Source: Mesostigma viride (lineage: Eukaryota > Streptophyta > Mesostigmatophyceae > Mesostigmatales > Mesostigmataceae). Taken from it: DNA of 64,000 nt. Made by a program: the position numbers and the translations under genes. Shown in pieces: positions 19,492 to 29,464 of this stretch. The DNA lies in contig RPFO01000115.1 in the NCBI GenBank assembly GCA_009746045.1, positions 1,080,734 through 1,144,733 on the forward strand, written 5' to 3'. How positions within the stretch are numbered: position 1 is the stretch's first letter; the number at the start of each line of letters is the position of its first letter. The notes below the pieces were generated by a model. The model saw only the letters and a program-made list of their open reading frames with translations. It searched no databases and had not been told where the DNA came from.

Positions 19492-19507
19492 CTTTGTGGG
19501 GGGGAGG
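19492..19507 (+). promoter_or_regulatory. polypurine tract
   Basis: A G-rich run (GTGGGGGGGAGG) directly precedes the 3' LTR at 19508, where plus-strand DNA priming is expected in LTR elements. Confidence 0.7.
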
Positions 19508-20070
19508 TGTTACGTCGCGTAACAATTCGTTGTAGTTACGGACGTAAATTAGGTCTTTTGCCTCGGTTGTCCCTAGGTTTACGTGTAGCTCCTACCGGGA
19601 CACTATTGTCCTCGTAACAGTACTGTGGTACATTGGGTGCCGTTGGGCGCCGCGCCGCGTACTTTACTAGTGGTCCTTATTCTTTGGTAGAATGTAGTGG
19701 ACCAGCGTGCATCTGTATCTGTGCCGGTGCATCTGTAGGCGAGGGCCATGTCGGCCCGAGCGTGTTGGACCGTTGGTGACCATTTATGCACGTTCTACCC
19801 CTCGTGTGTGCACTCGGCGTGTGTTAAATGGATTAACACATATAGGCTTGGGTCACGGCAGTGTAGTTGTGTTTCCTTCCTCTATTCCTGGAGTAAACGG
19901 GTTGTGTAAATGGCTTATGGCGTATTATAGCAACACTTACGTTAATGCATTGAGATCTGGATCGTCTCGTTCGTCTTTCGCTAGGGGTTTAACTAGAGGT
20001 GGCTTGACTAGTTTAGGTAGCATCAGGCCAGGTAGAGGTAGAGGTAGTGGTAGATACCCGAGGCGTAACA
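19508..20070 (+). repeat. chromovirus 3' LTR
   Basis: 563 bp, starting TGTTACG and ending CGTAACA, followed by the GGGCA duplication at 20071-20075. Compared with the 5' LTR it has one clear substitution (TATTCTTTGG) and a small gap (about 4 bp) near 19806. Confidence 0.93.
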
Positions 20071-20075
20071 GGGCA

Positions 20076-20463
20076 CTCATCATATCAGCATGCATGGCTT
20101 GTGATGCATTCTGGGCTACCGACTTGGACTGCAAGGGTAGGGTGTAAACTACACCTGCTCTGGGTGCACAAAGTGCACCTACACCGGCCACTATATGTGA
20201 TTCCACCAGCACCTAAGGTGCGGACATGTAGGGTGGAAGATCAGCATGGCTAAACATTAAATATTGGCTAGGGCATGGCTTCTCATGCCACGGTCTAGCT
20301 TTTGTATAGCCACGTTGATCTCCCCCCACCATGACAGGCTTCCCCTTCGCTGGGTATATAGCTTGATAGATCATGGTGCATGCATGGGGGCGCAGGTGCC
20401 CTGGTGCACCTCGAGCAAGTGTCGTTTACATTCCCACCCTTGCAGGAAGTAGCTTAGAATGTA
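20076..20463. repeat. central hairpin of FB-A
   Basis: The first ~190 bp (GCATTCTGGGCTACC, GCAAGGGTAGGGTGTAA, ...) are the approximate reverse complement of the last ~190 bp (... TTACATTCCCACCCTTGC, GTAGCTTAGAATGTA), with the turn near GGCATGGCTTCTCATGCC at about 20273-20290. This is the folded core of the foldback element. No coding potential. Confidence 0.75.
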
Positions 20464-20536
20464 TTAACCCTTAAATGGTACTCGGTCCGTTTTGTAGGAC
20501 TGAGTTTTTCTCAGTCCTATTAAACGGACCGAGTTT
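20464..20536. repeat. piggyBac-2 left terminus with subterminal hairpin
   Basis: After TTAACCCTTAAATGGT comes a near-perfect hairpin, ACTCGGTCCGTTT...TAGGACTGAG with arms pairing around TTTTT, to about 20531. Related ACTCAGTCC-type inverted words occur near the right end at 40393-40420 and at about 38996-39045, suggesting transposase-binding or structural repeats near the ends. Confidence 0.65.
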
Positions 20537-20749
20537 GTGGCAGAACTAGCTCAGATTCTAGCAAACTTTTTAAGATTCTGACTAGACCAGCGTTGACATC
20601 TAGATTTGTATAGAATCTCGTGCACCCCTGGTTTACCACTTTTGGACATCTGGTCAGGGACCTATGAGTTAAAGTATCCAGGGGGGTACCCTGGTCAAAA
20701 GGTACCGTCGGGCGGGAAAAAAAAGACCAAAACGAGGAAGACCGCGAAA

Positions 20750-21036
20750 ATGACGAGTAACGACGGCAGCCATGGCGTCGCCTCCCGGTGGCGCGCAGTC
20801 AGGATTTTTGCTAAGACGTGTTCGGTACCACCGGCTATATTCGGTGCTGGCTGGGCACGCGAGAATTTCGGGGAAAATAATGCTACCGTGCGCATTCCTG
20901 GGTCTGTAGTGTCGCTGAACCGCGCATGCACTATCGCGAAATGTGTTTTCGAGGGCGATCCGAAGAAATACGACTTCACCAAGGCGCAGGTTTATCAGTG
21001 GAAGGTCGCCGAGGCTGCAGGCTCGGTAGATGGTGA
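20750..21036 (+). pseudogene. piggyBac-2 transposase, N-terminal domain
   Basis: The open frame begins at an ATG (MTSNDGSHGVASRW) and reads GWARENFGENNATVRIPGSV, VSLNRACTIAKCVFEGD and KYDFTKAQVYQW. It matches the N-terminus of piggyBac-1 (DWAIE, VRLPAKVVTLNRSG, YPFTREQIF). The frame then runs into the Copia-1 LTR at 21037. The domain is not the DDE core; its function is unknown, possibly DNA or chromatin binding. An upstream in-frame ATG at 20606 exists, but similarity starts after 20750. Confidence 0.7.
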
Positions 21037-21452
21037 AGTTAGAATGCGGTGGGATATATTGCTTGAGAACACTGAAGGCTGTGAGCAATGAATTGCTTGG
21101 TTCATTAGAAAATAGGTTTACCCTTTATCAACGTTCCTCTCACCGGCTGCGCCGCCAGTGACCGTTGGGTGCAGACCGTTGGCCCGAGGCCGCACGATGA
21201 CAGGTAGCTGTCTAGTCACTGCATCGTGCGATCACAGATCAATGCACGCTGCAGTACGGTCCCTATCTAGGATATATCTCAGTACCCAAAGTACCTATCT
21301 AGGGAAACGTATGCGACTCGACTAGCATTCCTATCTGCATAGCCCACGTGGTATTTATATTCACATACCAACGTAGGTTTACAAGGCTTATTCATACGTT
21401 GTATTCACAATGCCTTTGAGACTTAGTCTACAGCAAAGCCTGGAGACTAACT
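21037..21452 (-). repeat. Copia-1 3' LTR
   Basis: 416 bp, matching 28166-28638 except for the missing ~57-bp block. Plus-strand ends are AGTTAGAATGCGG and GAGACTAACT. These 6-bp inverted ends lack the usual TG...CA. Confidence 0.9.
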
Positions 21453-21826
21453 CCAGTATTGTTTTATTATTTATTTCTTAATGCAGGTCTGCACCCCCAA
21501 CATTATTGTTATTGTTTTTAAGTTGATTAGGGGTACAAAAGAGACATGGCTGGTTGAGCCAGGTTGGTTACAGCTGGCTGTTCTGGCCAGGTGTTATATT
21601 GCACATTAAATAAGGTGTACACAGCTGGCTGGTTTGGCCAGTTACTGAAGCACACATTAAGTAAATGGATACAAAGCTTGTGTCCTCAAGCTGCAAATGG
21701 ATACAAATCTGACCTAGCCAGCACTCACACCCCACAACGAATGTGTTGAATTTTATGGCGCCCAGCAGCTATCGCTGTGGTAAGGGGGTGTGGTGGTTGT
21801 GTACTGTGCTATGGCCAGTCATTTAT

Positions 21827-24800
21827 TCAAACACTGACTCTGATATCATAGGGGTTCATGTTCTGAAAGAGGAGCTGGTACTGTTGGCCAGCAGCATCCC
21901 GCAGCTTCGTGAGAGCGTCTGCTGGGTTGTCCTCATCATCCACATGAGTCCAGCTGGAAAAATAGGTGGCCTCCTGTTTGAGGATCACCCAATCCAAGTC
22001 AGTGTGGACAGCAGCAGAGACAGATTTCTTGGTTAGAAAGCTGATCACAGATTGGCTGTCAGTATAGAGATGTGAGATGACATTGCATGTGCTGCCTGCC
22101 TGGGTTTGTAGCCAGGTGAGCATGTGCTGCAGGGAACGAGCATGCAATGCAGCAGACACCACAGCACGACATTCAGCTGAGTTGCTGCTGCCAGGTTTTC
22201 TGCGGTGTAGCCTGCTGTACCAGGAAGTGAGGGACATGTAATCTGACCTGTTGGTGAGAAAAAACAGCCCTGATTCCCGTGCCCCCATCTGATTGATTGT
22301 TCTGCTCTCCATGGAGCTGTCCATGACACATTGGATGTGGATGTCTTCCATCAGATTCAGGCCATGGAGGATGAGGGGGGGACAGTCATTGACCAACTTC
22401 CTGATGTGACTGCATTTGATCTTGACTAGAACATCATGGGTGACCCTGCTGATGACAGCTAAGGGAGCCCCACAGATGGCTGACCACCACCCCAGTTTGC
22501 CCTGAACAGTGGCACACATATGTAAGGGGAGGTAGTTGTCCTGCAGCAGATCTAGACAATCTTGGATATATTCTGCAGGAGGGGAGAGAGAGCAGACCCA
22601 CTGATCTGGCTGCCTATGCAGCTGCAACATGATGCCACAGAACTGGATGGGGGTTGTGCTCAATTCCACCTGTTTGCCAATCTCATATGATTCCTGGACC
22701 TGCTGAATAAAGGTTTCCACCTCAGCTCTAGGCCCACAAATGAGTTGGTCATCTCCATGCCACACAAAGAACAGCAGTCCAGAGGGGGTGGGTACAACAA
22801 AAAAGCATGGGTCCAGGTCATCATACGTGGCCTTGAGCTTTTTGAATACTTCCTCTGCTGAGTCTCTGAAAATTTTTGGGGCACTGACAAGCCCTTCCAC
22901 CCCAATGTTGATGATAAGGTGGGGCTCATCAATATAAGGTTTCCACACAGCTGGGGTGTCTACCACGTACACCTTCCCTTTCCACACAGATTCAGCCTTT
23001 TCTGGGTCCCCCCTGAGGAAGGCCCTTTTAATATCAGTGGCTTTGCAGACATAGTCTTGGCCTGCATTGAGGTTGTGGAGGAAGAGGGAGAGCATGATCC
23101 TGAGTGAGGTTTGTTGCAGCCCAGGTGTGTATGTTTCCCCTTTTGGCAGTGTGGATGTCCCCTTTAATTCTGTGACACATGGTCTGGCATGGAAGATTGG
23201 GGAGCCCACTTTTTGTGGTTTTTGTTTGAGAACAAATTTTAATCTGAGCTTTTTGGCTCCCTCTGGCACGTCCCATGAAGGGGTGACAGGCGGTTTGTAT
23301 TGAGGGTTTTTGGGGTTGGGCAGGACCCATTCCTGCCTGGCTTGGTGGACAATGGCCATCAGCCACTTGGTAAACCCTTTTTGTGTTTTGCATTCTTGTA
23401 TGACGTGGGAGATTTGGTGGGGTGAGTGCATGGCTATGTCCCACTTACCCAGCCCAAAGGCTGAGGGATGGAGGAACTGGCTGTGCACTAACTTGTCCAG
23501 ATCAGGGATCTCCCCTGGTGCATACTGAGTGTTGACTGCCTTGATGACAGCATCCATACCAGGGACAATACTGGAGAGAGGGATTTTAAAGTGGTCCAGA
23601 GGAACTGCACCCACCCCTGTGACACTGAGCTCATTAGCTGAGATAAGCACCCCAGGATAGGATACAAAAGGTTCCCCCAACAAGGTGTTACCAGAGTACC
23701 CCTCCACCACCTGGAAGGGTGTCTGAATACCAAGTATAGGGAGCATCACTTGTCCCACTACATCCAGTGAGCTTTGGCCTGAGAAATCCTGCACCCGTGC
23801 CCAAAATGAAGGTGCAATCTCAAGACCAGGGATGGCTTGTGCACTGATCACACTGACCTGTGCCTGAGTGTCTATTGCCAGGGTCCAGGGGTCCTGACTA
23901 GTGCACACAGCTGAGACTTTTGCCAACCCTGCGGCCACAGCAGCTTGTTGCTTATGTGACCTGTGTAATGCTTGCAAGGCGACTGCCAATCTTGACCTCA
24001 GAGCGGGAGGGTTGGCAGACAATTTGGTGCCTTGGGGCTGAGCTAATGCTTCCAACCCAGCTACCTCGTGCCTGGTTAAGCAATCCCCAGGTTGTGAAGT
24101 GGGCCTGGCTTCACTGAGGGTGGAAGTGTTCACAGAGGGTGCTGTGGTGCTGTCAACAGCAGTAATTGGTGGCTCAGAGCTACTGCTGGGCATGCTGGAG
24201 TTGCCAGATAGAAGTAGTGAGTCCATGCTTAAAGACTCTTCCCCAGGCACGTCTGCCATGGGAGAATAATACTTCTTAATTCTATGACAGCTCACCCTGT
24301 GACGCTTCCCATTGATATTGTGCTTGACCTCCACGGTCTTGCTGTTTTTGGTAAATCCACGGATGGTAACTGGACCTAGCCAAGTTCCAACCTTACCAAA
24401 GCTGTTTTCCTTGTAATAGAGAACTTGATCACCTTTTTGGAATACTGGCCTGGAATGGGTTTTATCTTTTTCTGCCAGTTTTGCTGAGGTTTGTGCACGT
24501 GCAGTGTTGTACAGTGCTATCACCTCTGGGGGATATACACCTGCCTGCAGGCCTGCTGGGATTACTTCACCCCACGTGGCATGCAAGACAGGTCTCATGT
24601 TTAGGGTTGTGCACATTTCATGACACCAGAGTGCCCTGTCACAATAGACCCCTGAAGTAGCATCCTTGGAAGGATTTTTGGCTAGTAGGGTTTTGACAGA
24701 TCTGATGGTTCTTTCAATGACCCCCTGACCCTCATGATCTTCCAGCCCAGCAATCTCTATTGCTTCACACCCTTCCAGGTCAGTCAGACAAGAAAATTGT

Positions 24801-25540
24801 TGATCAAGCAAAATTCTGTCAACTGGGTAGAATCTGGGTAAAGCAATCATGAGTGCAACACGTAGCTGCCCTGCAGACATGCCAGGTAGGGGTTCCATTA
24901 CTGTGAACCTGGACCATGAGTCTTTTAGGATCAGGTAGGGTTGGACATCTTTGTTGATGTGCATCACATCCCCCACTATCATGCCCCTATTGGTGGAAGG
25001 AGTTGCAGTATGCCATTTTTGAGGTTTGGGGCTATTGAACTGACATTCTTGACAGTGTTGTCTAGCCAGTTTTACTGCATTCCTGAGTTGTTTTCCCATG
25101 CTACTACCCCCCAGCCGTCTGGCCAGTTCCTCAGCCACTGTTTCATGACCCATGGCTAGGTGCAGCTGATGAGCAAGCTCCTTGATATCTATGGAGTTGT
25201 CAACAGTAGGGGTTAGTGCTTTTATGTAAGGTTCCAGAACAGGGTGTTGGGAGGACAGTAAGGTTGCTGCCTCAAAATCAATTATGCCCTGGTTGCCATC
25301 CCCAATGGTAATGAGATCATCATCCTCAGAGTACATAAGGTGAGTGAACTCACATTGATTTGGGTAGCGAGGCCTGTTGCAACGGCTGCCTGGAGGCCCC
25401 AGGGGATGACGTGCGTGCCAGCAGCCCGGGCAGAGATCCACCCCGTTGGCCAGGGAGTCGTTGTTGGGGCAGTTGTGCCGTGCGTGCCCTCGTTGGAAGC
25501 ACCTCAGGCACCTTATGGACCCCCCAGGGTTGCCAGGCTG

Positions 25541-25571
<31 letters not shown>

Positions 25572-25665
25572 CCCTGCTGGGACCGGTTCTGGCCCTGCTG
25601 GGACCTGTTGTTGTTGTTGTTTTGGCCCTGTTGGGACCTGTTGTTATTGTTGCCCTGCTGGGACC

Positions 25666-25696
<31 letters not shown>

Positions 25697-25717
25697 GGGG
25701 TTGCCATGCAGGGGCAC
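21827..25717 (-). CDS. pol: Copia-1 polyprotein: zinc knuckle, integrase, protease, RT, RNase H
   Basis: 1296 codons. Residues 8-59 are Asn-rich; CCHC knuckle at 70-83; integrase HHCC at 186, 191, 222, 225; DDE at D250, D305, E335 (29 residues between the last two, shorter than DD35E); SH3-like tail ~425-485; retropepsin-like domain ~610-700 with AIDTQAQVSVIS (D616) and LLGEPFVSYPG; copia-type RT ~820-1090 with TDIKRAFLRGD (D895) and VWHGDDQL (D989/D990); RNase H to the end (AECRAVVS, LYTDSQSVISFL, NPADALTK). The protease lies after the integrase, unlike known Ty1/copia (PR-INT-RT) or Ty3/gypsy (PR-RT-INT). A long intact frame suggests recent activity. The start codon is nominal, since Gag should be fused upstream. 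Confidence 0.88.
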
Positions 25718-26457
25718 ACGGTGCCACGTGTTGCCACGCCCCTGAGAGCCACTGCCCCCTTGGTGGGAGGACTTGTGGGTCTTGGGTGCCCCCCCTGGCT
25801 GGCCTGCCCCTTGCGTTTGTGGCCTTGGACACCCTGGACCTTGGGGTCCTGGGCCTGGTTGTTGCCAGTACCCAGGGGGTCCACTGCCTCCTCGATATAG
25901 AGCATGGCAGCTCTGAAGTTGTCCCAGAGGGACTTGAGGCCTGTAAGCAGGGTAGCCAGGACAGAAGGTTGCAAATTAGCTTTTGTTAGCCAGGTGTGGA
26001 TGAGATACCTTGGTTGGAGCTTGAGAAGCTCAAGGTCTTTCTCAATCATTACCCTGTATGTTTTTGCATCCCCAGAGAGGTTATTCTTGTTCACCTTATA
26101 TGCAGCAAGCCAGTTGAAACGTTCTACTGCTTCCATGTGGTTATTGGTAAGCACTAGCTGTTTCAGATCAGTGATAAAGGTAGGCCACTGTTCAATGGCT
26201 GCTTCAGGTGTCAGGGTACGTTCCTGATAGGTTTGAATCAATGCTCTGATTGCAGGAGATGATTGATGGAATGTGGAGGAGGCCCTGAGAGCCTTAAACT
26301 GATGTCTAAGGTTAAGACCTTCCATCCCATACTCCAAAGCAAAAACAAATTGCTTAGCTTGTTCAACAGTGTGACCCTCAGGCAAGCCAGCAATATTGAT
26401 TTTGGATTCCTTTTTATGAGGGTTAAACACACCTGTGAGAGGGGGGTTGGCCCTCAA
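25513..26457 (-). CDS. gag: Copia-1 Gag capsid ORF
   Basis: The capsid-like segment (AKQFVFALEYGMEGLNLRHQ, FNWLAAYKVNKNNLSGDAKT, RYLIHTWLTKANLQPSVLAT, LKSLWDNFRAAMLYIEE) matches Copia-2 (FKGFNWLASYKVNKSDYVRD-type block and KYLIHQWLTKAEL). After it the frame enters poly-Thr encoded by an (AAC)n-type tract, while the pol frame reads the same DNA as poly-Asn and then the zinc knuckle, so the true coding path changes frame in or before the tract. Confidence 0.7.
25536..25700 (-). repeat. (AAC)n-type trinucleotide tract in Copia-1 gag-pol
   Basis: Runs of GTT on the plus strand, broken by repeated CCTGCTGGGACC-type units. In the pol frame they encode Asn runs with RSQQG spacers. Slippage here could explain the gag/pol frame change. 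Confidence 0.8.
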
Positions 26458-26918
26458 GAAGCGTCGGTTGCTTGTTGCAGGCGGGTGGGGTCCAGGTTGA
26501 TGGTCCCCCGCTCATACCGCGACATCAGGGCGCGCAGGCCCTCGACAGTTTGCAGCTGGTTAGCTGTTAACTGCTGATCTTGCAACGAGGCCAGCTGGGC
26601 CTGGAGAATGGCGAGCTGTTCCAGGACATCCCCGCTCCTTGGGGGGGCCTCAGCAGGCCTGTTGGGTGCCTGTGGCACCTCTGCACCTCCCCCCAGGGCC
26701 TCCTGGGGTCCTGGCCACCCCCCCTGGTTTGGGAGGGGGCCCCAACCCACAGGGCGAACCTGGGGTGGTGGGGGAGGGGGAGGGGGGGTCATGGTGGCCC
26801 TGGGGGAGCCCGGGGGTGTCCGGGTAACCCCACTGGGTCCAGCCCCATCGGTGGAGGGGCGGGCAGGGGTGTCTGCCTCTGCTCTCCTCCTGGCCTCCTC
26901 CCGCATGAGACGCTTCAT
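26454..26918 (-). CDS. gag: Copia-1 Gag middle ORF
   Basis: 154 codons. Its ATG overlaps the stop of the preceding ORF. A charged start (MKRLMREEARRRAEADT), Pro-rich middle (a run of Pro), then a helical segment (LEQLAILQAQLASLQDQQLT). It stops at 26454, where the next frame continues the capsid (LRANPPLTGVFNPHKKE). Either a frameshift or reinitiation links them. Confidence 0.55.
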   Translation of the reverse strand: MKRLMREEARRRAEADTPARPSTDGAGPSGVTRTPPGSPRATMTPPPPPPPPQVRPVGWGPLPNQGGWPGPQEALGGGAEVPQAPNRPAEAPPRSGDVLEQLAILQAQLASLQDQQLTANQLQTVEGLRALMSRYERGTINLDPTRLQQATDAS

Positions 26919-28147
26919 CTCCTTGCGTACCTCATGCTCCCGGAGGGCTGCCTGAAAGGCAGCCTCATCCTCGGGTATGTCAGGGAGTGGTCTCCCATGA
27001 TCATAGCAGGCCGGACTGGACAGTCCGCCTCTTTGCCCTTCCTCGCGCCCAGGGCCAGCAGTCCCTCCTTGTACTGCAGGGGTTGGGGGGGAGAGGGTTT
27101 CTTGCTGGTGGTTTCCAGCGGGGGGGCTTCTTCAGCTACCACCCCATGTTTGGCCAAGATGGCCTCCGTGACCCTGGCTTGGGTGATGGAGGACATGGTT
27201 TTAAAGTGTGCTGACCGAGCAAGCTCGGCCAGGTCTTGACTGTCCGCATAGTCCATGGGATAGTCAGCATTTTTTAAGAGGTCACGTAACCGCTGGGTGG
27301 CCTCGCGGTACGCGTCCGCCATCGCCTGGTGGGTAGCCAGGCGACGGGCGGCTTCCTCTTCATATTCTTGCCGCTTAGCGGCGAGCCGAAAAGCCGCCTC
27401 TCGGCGGACCTCTCGGTCCCGCTGCCGCGCTCGGCGTTCTTCATTTGCCACCAGCGCGGCCTGCTCGACCGCCAGGAGCGCTGGGGTAAGATTGATCTCA
27501 GTCTCCCCATCGGGGAGACTGGCAGTGTCGGATACCTCATCGTCGGACATTGGTTGTCCGGCGATGGGTTCCACAGGTTTTCGCACCACCCGTGCGAGTT
27601 TAATACTCTCCATGTCCTTCTTCTTGCGAAGAAGGGACGCAGAGGGTCGCCCAAACGTTAGCTCAATGTGGTTATGTCCCTGGGCGAAAGGGACATTAAG
27701 GTTTGATGTGGCGGGACGAAAGGTAATCGTCCCGTCCGGTGCCACCGAGGCCGTCTGACGGGGCATACGCTCCCGAAGAGATGGCAACGTGGGGCCGGAC
27801 TGTGGAGCCTCAGTGGGGTTTACCACCGAGGTCTCCGCAGCCATGGCCGCGCCAGCCGTGGTTGCGGCTGGGGCGGCCGCCGGAGTCGAGGGTAAGCCGG
27901 TCTCCCCGGGGGGAGCCGTCTCGGCCTCCGGCCTCGCAGGGGAGGGGGGTAGGTCGGTCGGCTTTGCAGCCGCCGTCCCCTCGTCCTGGCAACCATTGTG
28001 AGTCTTTTTGTTCTTTTTCTTTTTCTTGGAAATGGCCGCATCGCCAGCCGGCTTCTTGTTGTTGTCTCTGGGCATCCGCCGATCCTGCCCATCATCATCC
28101 TCGTTGTAGGTAAGCTTCTTAGCGACATTCTTGTTCGTGATAGCCAT
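26915..28147 (-). CDS. gag: Copia-1 Gag N-terminal ORF
   Basis: 410 codons from an ATG just inside the 5' LTR. A Lys/Asn-rich start, Pro/Ala-rich linker, a charged coiled-coil-like stretch (residues ~230-320, rich in RRAR, REA, EEAARR), then a basic tail. The stop TGA overlaps the next ATG as ATGA at 26918-26915, which would suit termination-reinitiation. No Pfam-like match recognised; gag identity follows from position. Confidence 0.65.
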   Translation of the reverse strand: MAITNKNVAKKLTYNEDDDGQDRRMPRDNNKKPAGDAAISKKKKKNKKTHNGCQDEGTAAAKPTDLPPSPARPEAETAPPGETGLPSTPAAAPAATTAGAAMAAETSVVNPTEAPQSGPTLPSLRERMPRQTASVAPDGTITFRPATSNLNVPFAQGHNHIELTFGRPSASLLRKKKDMESIKLARVVRKPVEPIAGQPMSDDEVSDTASLPDGETEINLTPALLAVEQAALVANEERRARQRDREVRREAAFRLAAKRQEYEEEAARRLATHQAMADAYREATQRLRDLLKNADYPMDYADSQDLAELARSAHFKTMSSITQARVTEAILAKHGVVAEEAPPLETTSKKPSPPQPLQYKEGLLALGARKGKEADCPVRPAMIMGDHSLTYPRMRLPFRQPSGSMRYARR

Positions 28148-28165
28148 GGTAGCAAATAAAATTCA

Positions 28166-28638
28166 AGTTAGAATGCGGTGGGATATATTGCTTGAGAACA
28201 CTGAAGGCTGTGAGCAATGAATTGCTTGGTTCATTAGAAAATAGGTTTACCCTTTATCAACGTTCCTCTCACCGGCTGCGCCGCCAGTGACCGTTGGGTG
28301 CAGACCGTTGGCCCGAGGCCGCACGATGACAGGTAGCTGTCTAGTCACTGCATCGTGCGATCACAGATCAATGCACGCTGCAGTACGGTCCCTATCTAGG
28401 ATACTCTAGTACCGTCCAATGACAGGACACTACGTATACTGGGTACTGACATCTGTCACGTACCTCAGTACCCAAAGTACCTATCTAGGGAAACGTATGC
28501 GACTCGACTAGCATTCCTATCTGCATAGCCCACGTGGTATTTATATTCACATACCAACGTAGGTTTACAAGGCTTATTCATACGTTGTATTCACAATGCC
28601 TTTGAGACTTAGTCTACAGCAAAGCATGGAGACTAACT
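28166..28638 (-). repeat. Copia-1 5' LTR
   Basis: 473 bp. On the element's strand it starts AGTTAGTCTCCATGC and ends CATTCTAACT, only about 18 bases before the gag ATG. No TGG primer-binding site follows it directly, so the priming mode is unclear. Confidence 0.9.
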
Positions 28639-28643
28639 GGTGA

Positions 28644-28898
28644 CGGTGGCGATGAGAATGATGGCGATGCCGCAGTGCAGGATGATGTTGACGACGGTGG
28701 GGTGCAGGGGGGTGCCGCCGATCGATCGACGGATCTGACCCGGCCCCCTCGCCTGGCGATGGCGACAGCGAGGATATTTGGCAGAGCCCGGTCAAGAAGC
28801 GTGCCAAGCGCAAGACTGGCCATGCGGCCAGAGCACCGGCACTCCGGAATCCACCCAGAAGGCGTCGGCTGCAGCCAACCCCGGTTGCAGACGATGAC
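28644..28898 (+). pseudogene. piggyBac-2 transposase, acidic/basic linker
   Basis: Between Copia-1 and Copia-2 lies a 255-bp remnant. After removing Copia-1 with one GGTGA, the N-terminal frame continues as GDGGDENDGDAAVQDDVDD, and a neighbouring frame reads SEDIWQSPVKKRAKRKTGH and PRRRRLQPTPVADDD. Acidic then basic, nuclear-localisation-like composition is usual in piggyBac N-termini. It ends at the ATGAC duplication of Copia-2. Confidence 0.65.
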
Positions 28899-29415
28899 AG
28901 TTATTCTAGGACTTCAGGCCTAGACTATCAGTACACGTGGCGTTGTCCCCGTCTCCCAAGTGGGATACGGACATGGACGGTGGTGTAGTACACTGGACAT
29001 ATCTCTACTAGGGTTTAGATCCGCACGTGCCATATTGGGCACGTGGGTGCTAGATATTAGCACTGAGATATGTAGGGCACACGCACGGTATTCACGTGGT
29101 AGGGTTTATGAGCTGTGATGCAGACCACAAGGTGGTTGCAGTGCTAGTCCTGTACGGAGGTCCTAGGGGAGGTCCAGGACCATCCACGTAGTGCTGTTAG
29201 GCAGTCGGTGCCTGTGGGCATCGTATCAGTCCTAGCTGGAGTAGATCTAGCTGGACGGAGCCAGCACCTCATTGGTTAGCACTGGTGCAGGATAGCTAGG
29301 TTACCCTAACCTACGTGCCCATGCAAGCCAGGTTGGCAAGCTTGCATGGATTGATATATGCCAGCCATTGCATAATCCAACACACGTTCGCATCCATTGC
29401 ACGAGTGCCATAACT
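28899..29415 (+). repeat. Copia-2 5' LTR
   Basis: 517 bp, matching 36134-36653. Starts AGTTATTCTAGGACTTC, ends GAGTGCCATAACT. A TTTATAAAAAC word follows at about 29419, with the first Gag ATG at 29465. Confidence 0.9.
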
Positions 29416-29464
29416 TGCATTTATAAAAACTCTCACAGTTTTTATACTACTCTATTCTTTTAAA

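Larger units (their letters stand above)
8700..20070 (+). mobile_element. full-length Ty3/gypsy chromovirus
   Basis: LTRs at 8700-9266 and 19508-20070 start TGTTACG and end CGTAACA. The target duplication GGGCA is at 8695-8699 and 20071-20075. The internal order is a viroplasmin-like ORF, gag with a zinc knuckle, protease, RT, RNase H, integrase with chromodomain, then an extra 3' ORF. The LTRs differ by about one substitution and one small gap, so the insertion is recent. Several frameshifts and a 544-bp composite insertion (12102-12645) break gag-pol. Gag-pol is AT-rich and the 3' ORF is strongly GC-rich. Confidence 0.92.
21037..28638 (-). mobile_element. Copia-1, full-length copia-like retrotransposon
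   Basis: LTRs at 28166-28638 (5') and 21037-21452 (3') end in AGTTAG...CTAACT, with target duplication GGTGA at 21032-21036 and 28639-28643. The minus strand encodes gag in three frames and a 1296-residue pol. Domain order in pol is zinc knuckle, integrase, protease, RT, RNase H. The LTRs are nearly identical apart from a ~57-bp block near 28405-28465 missing from the 3' copy. It is inserted in the N-terminal coding part of piggyBac-2. 21453-21826 is 3' UTR with no gene. Confidence 0.9.

Noticed and set aside
25340-25900. Long plus-strand frames rich in Val, Cys or Leu
   Set aside because: They are antisense readings of the (AAC)n-type tract in the Copia-1 gag-pol gene.
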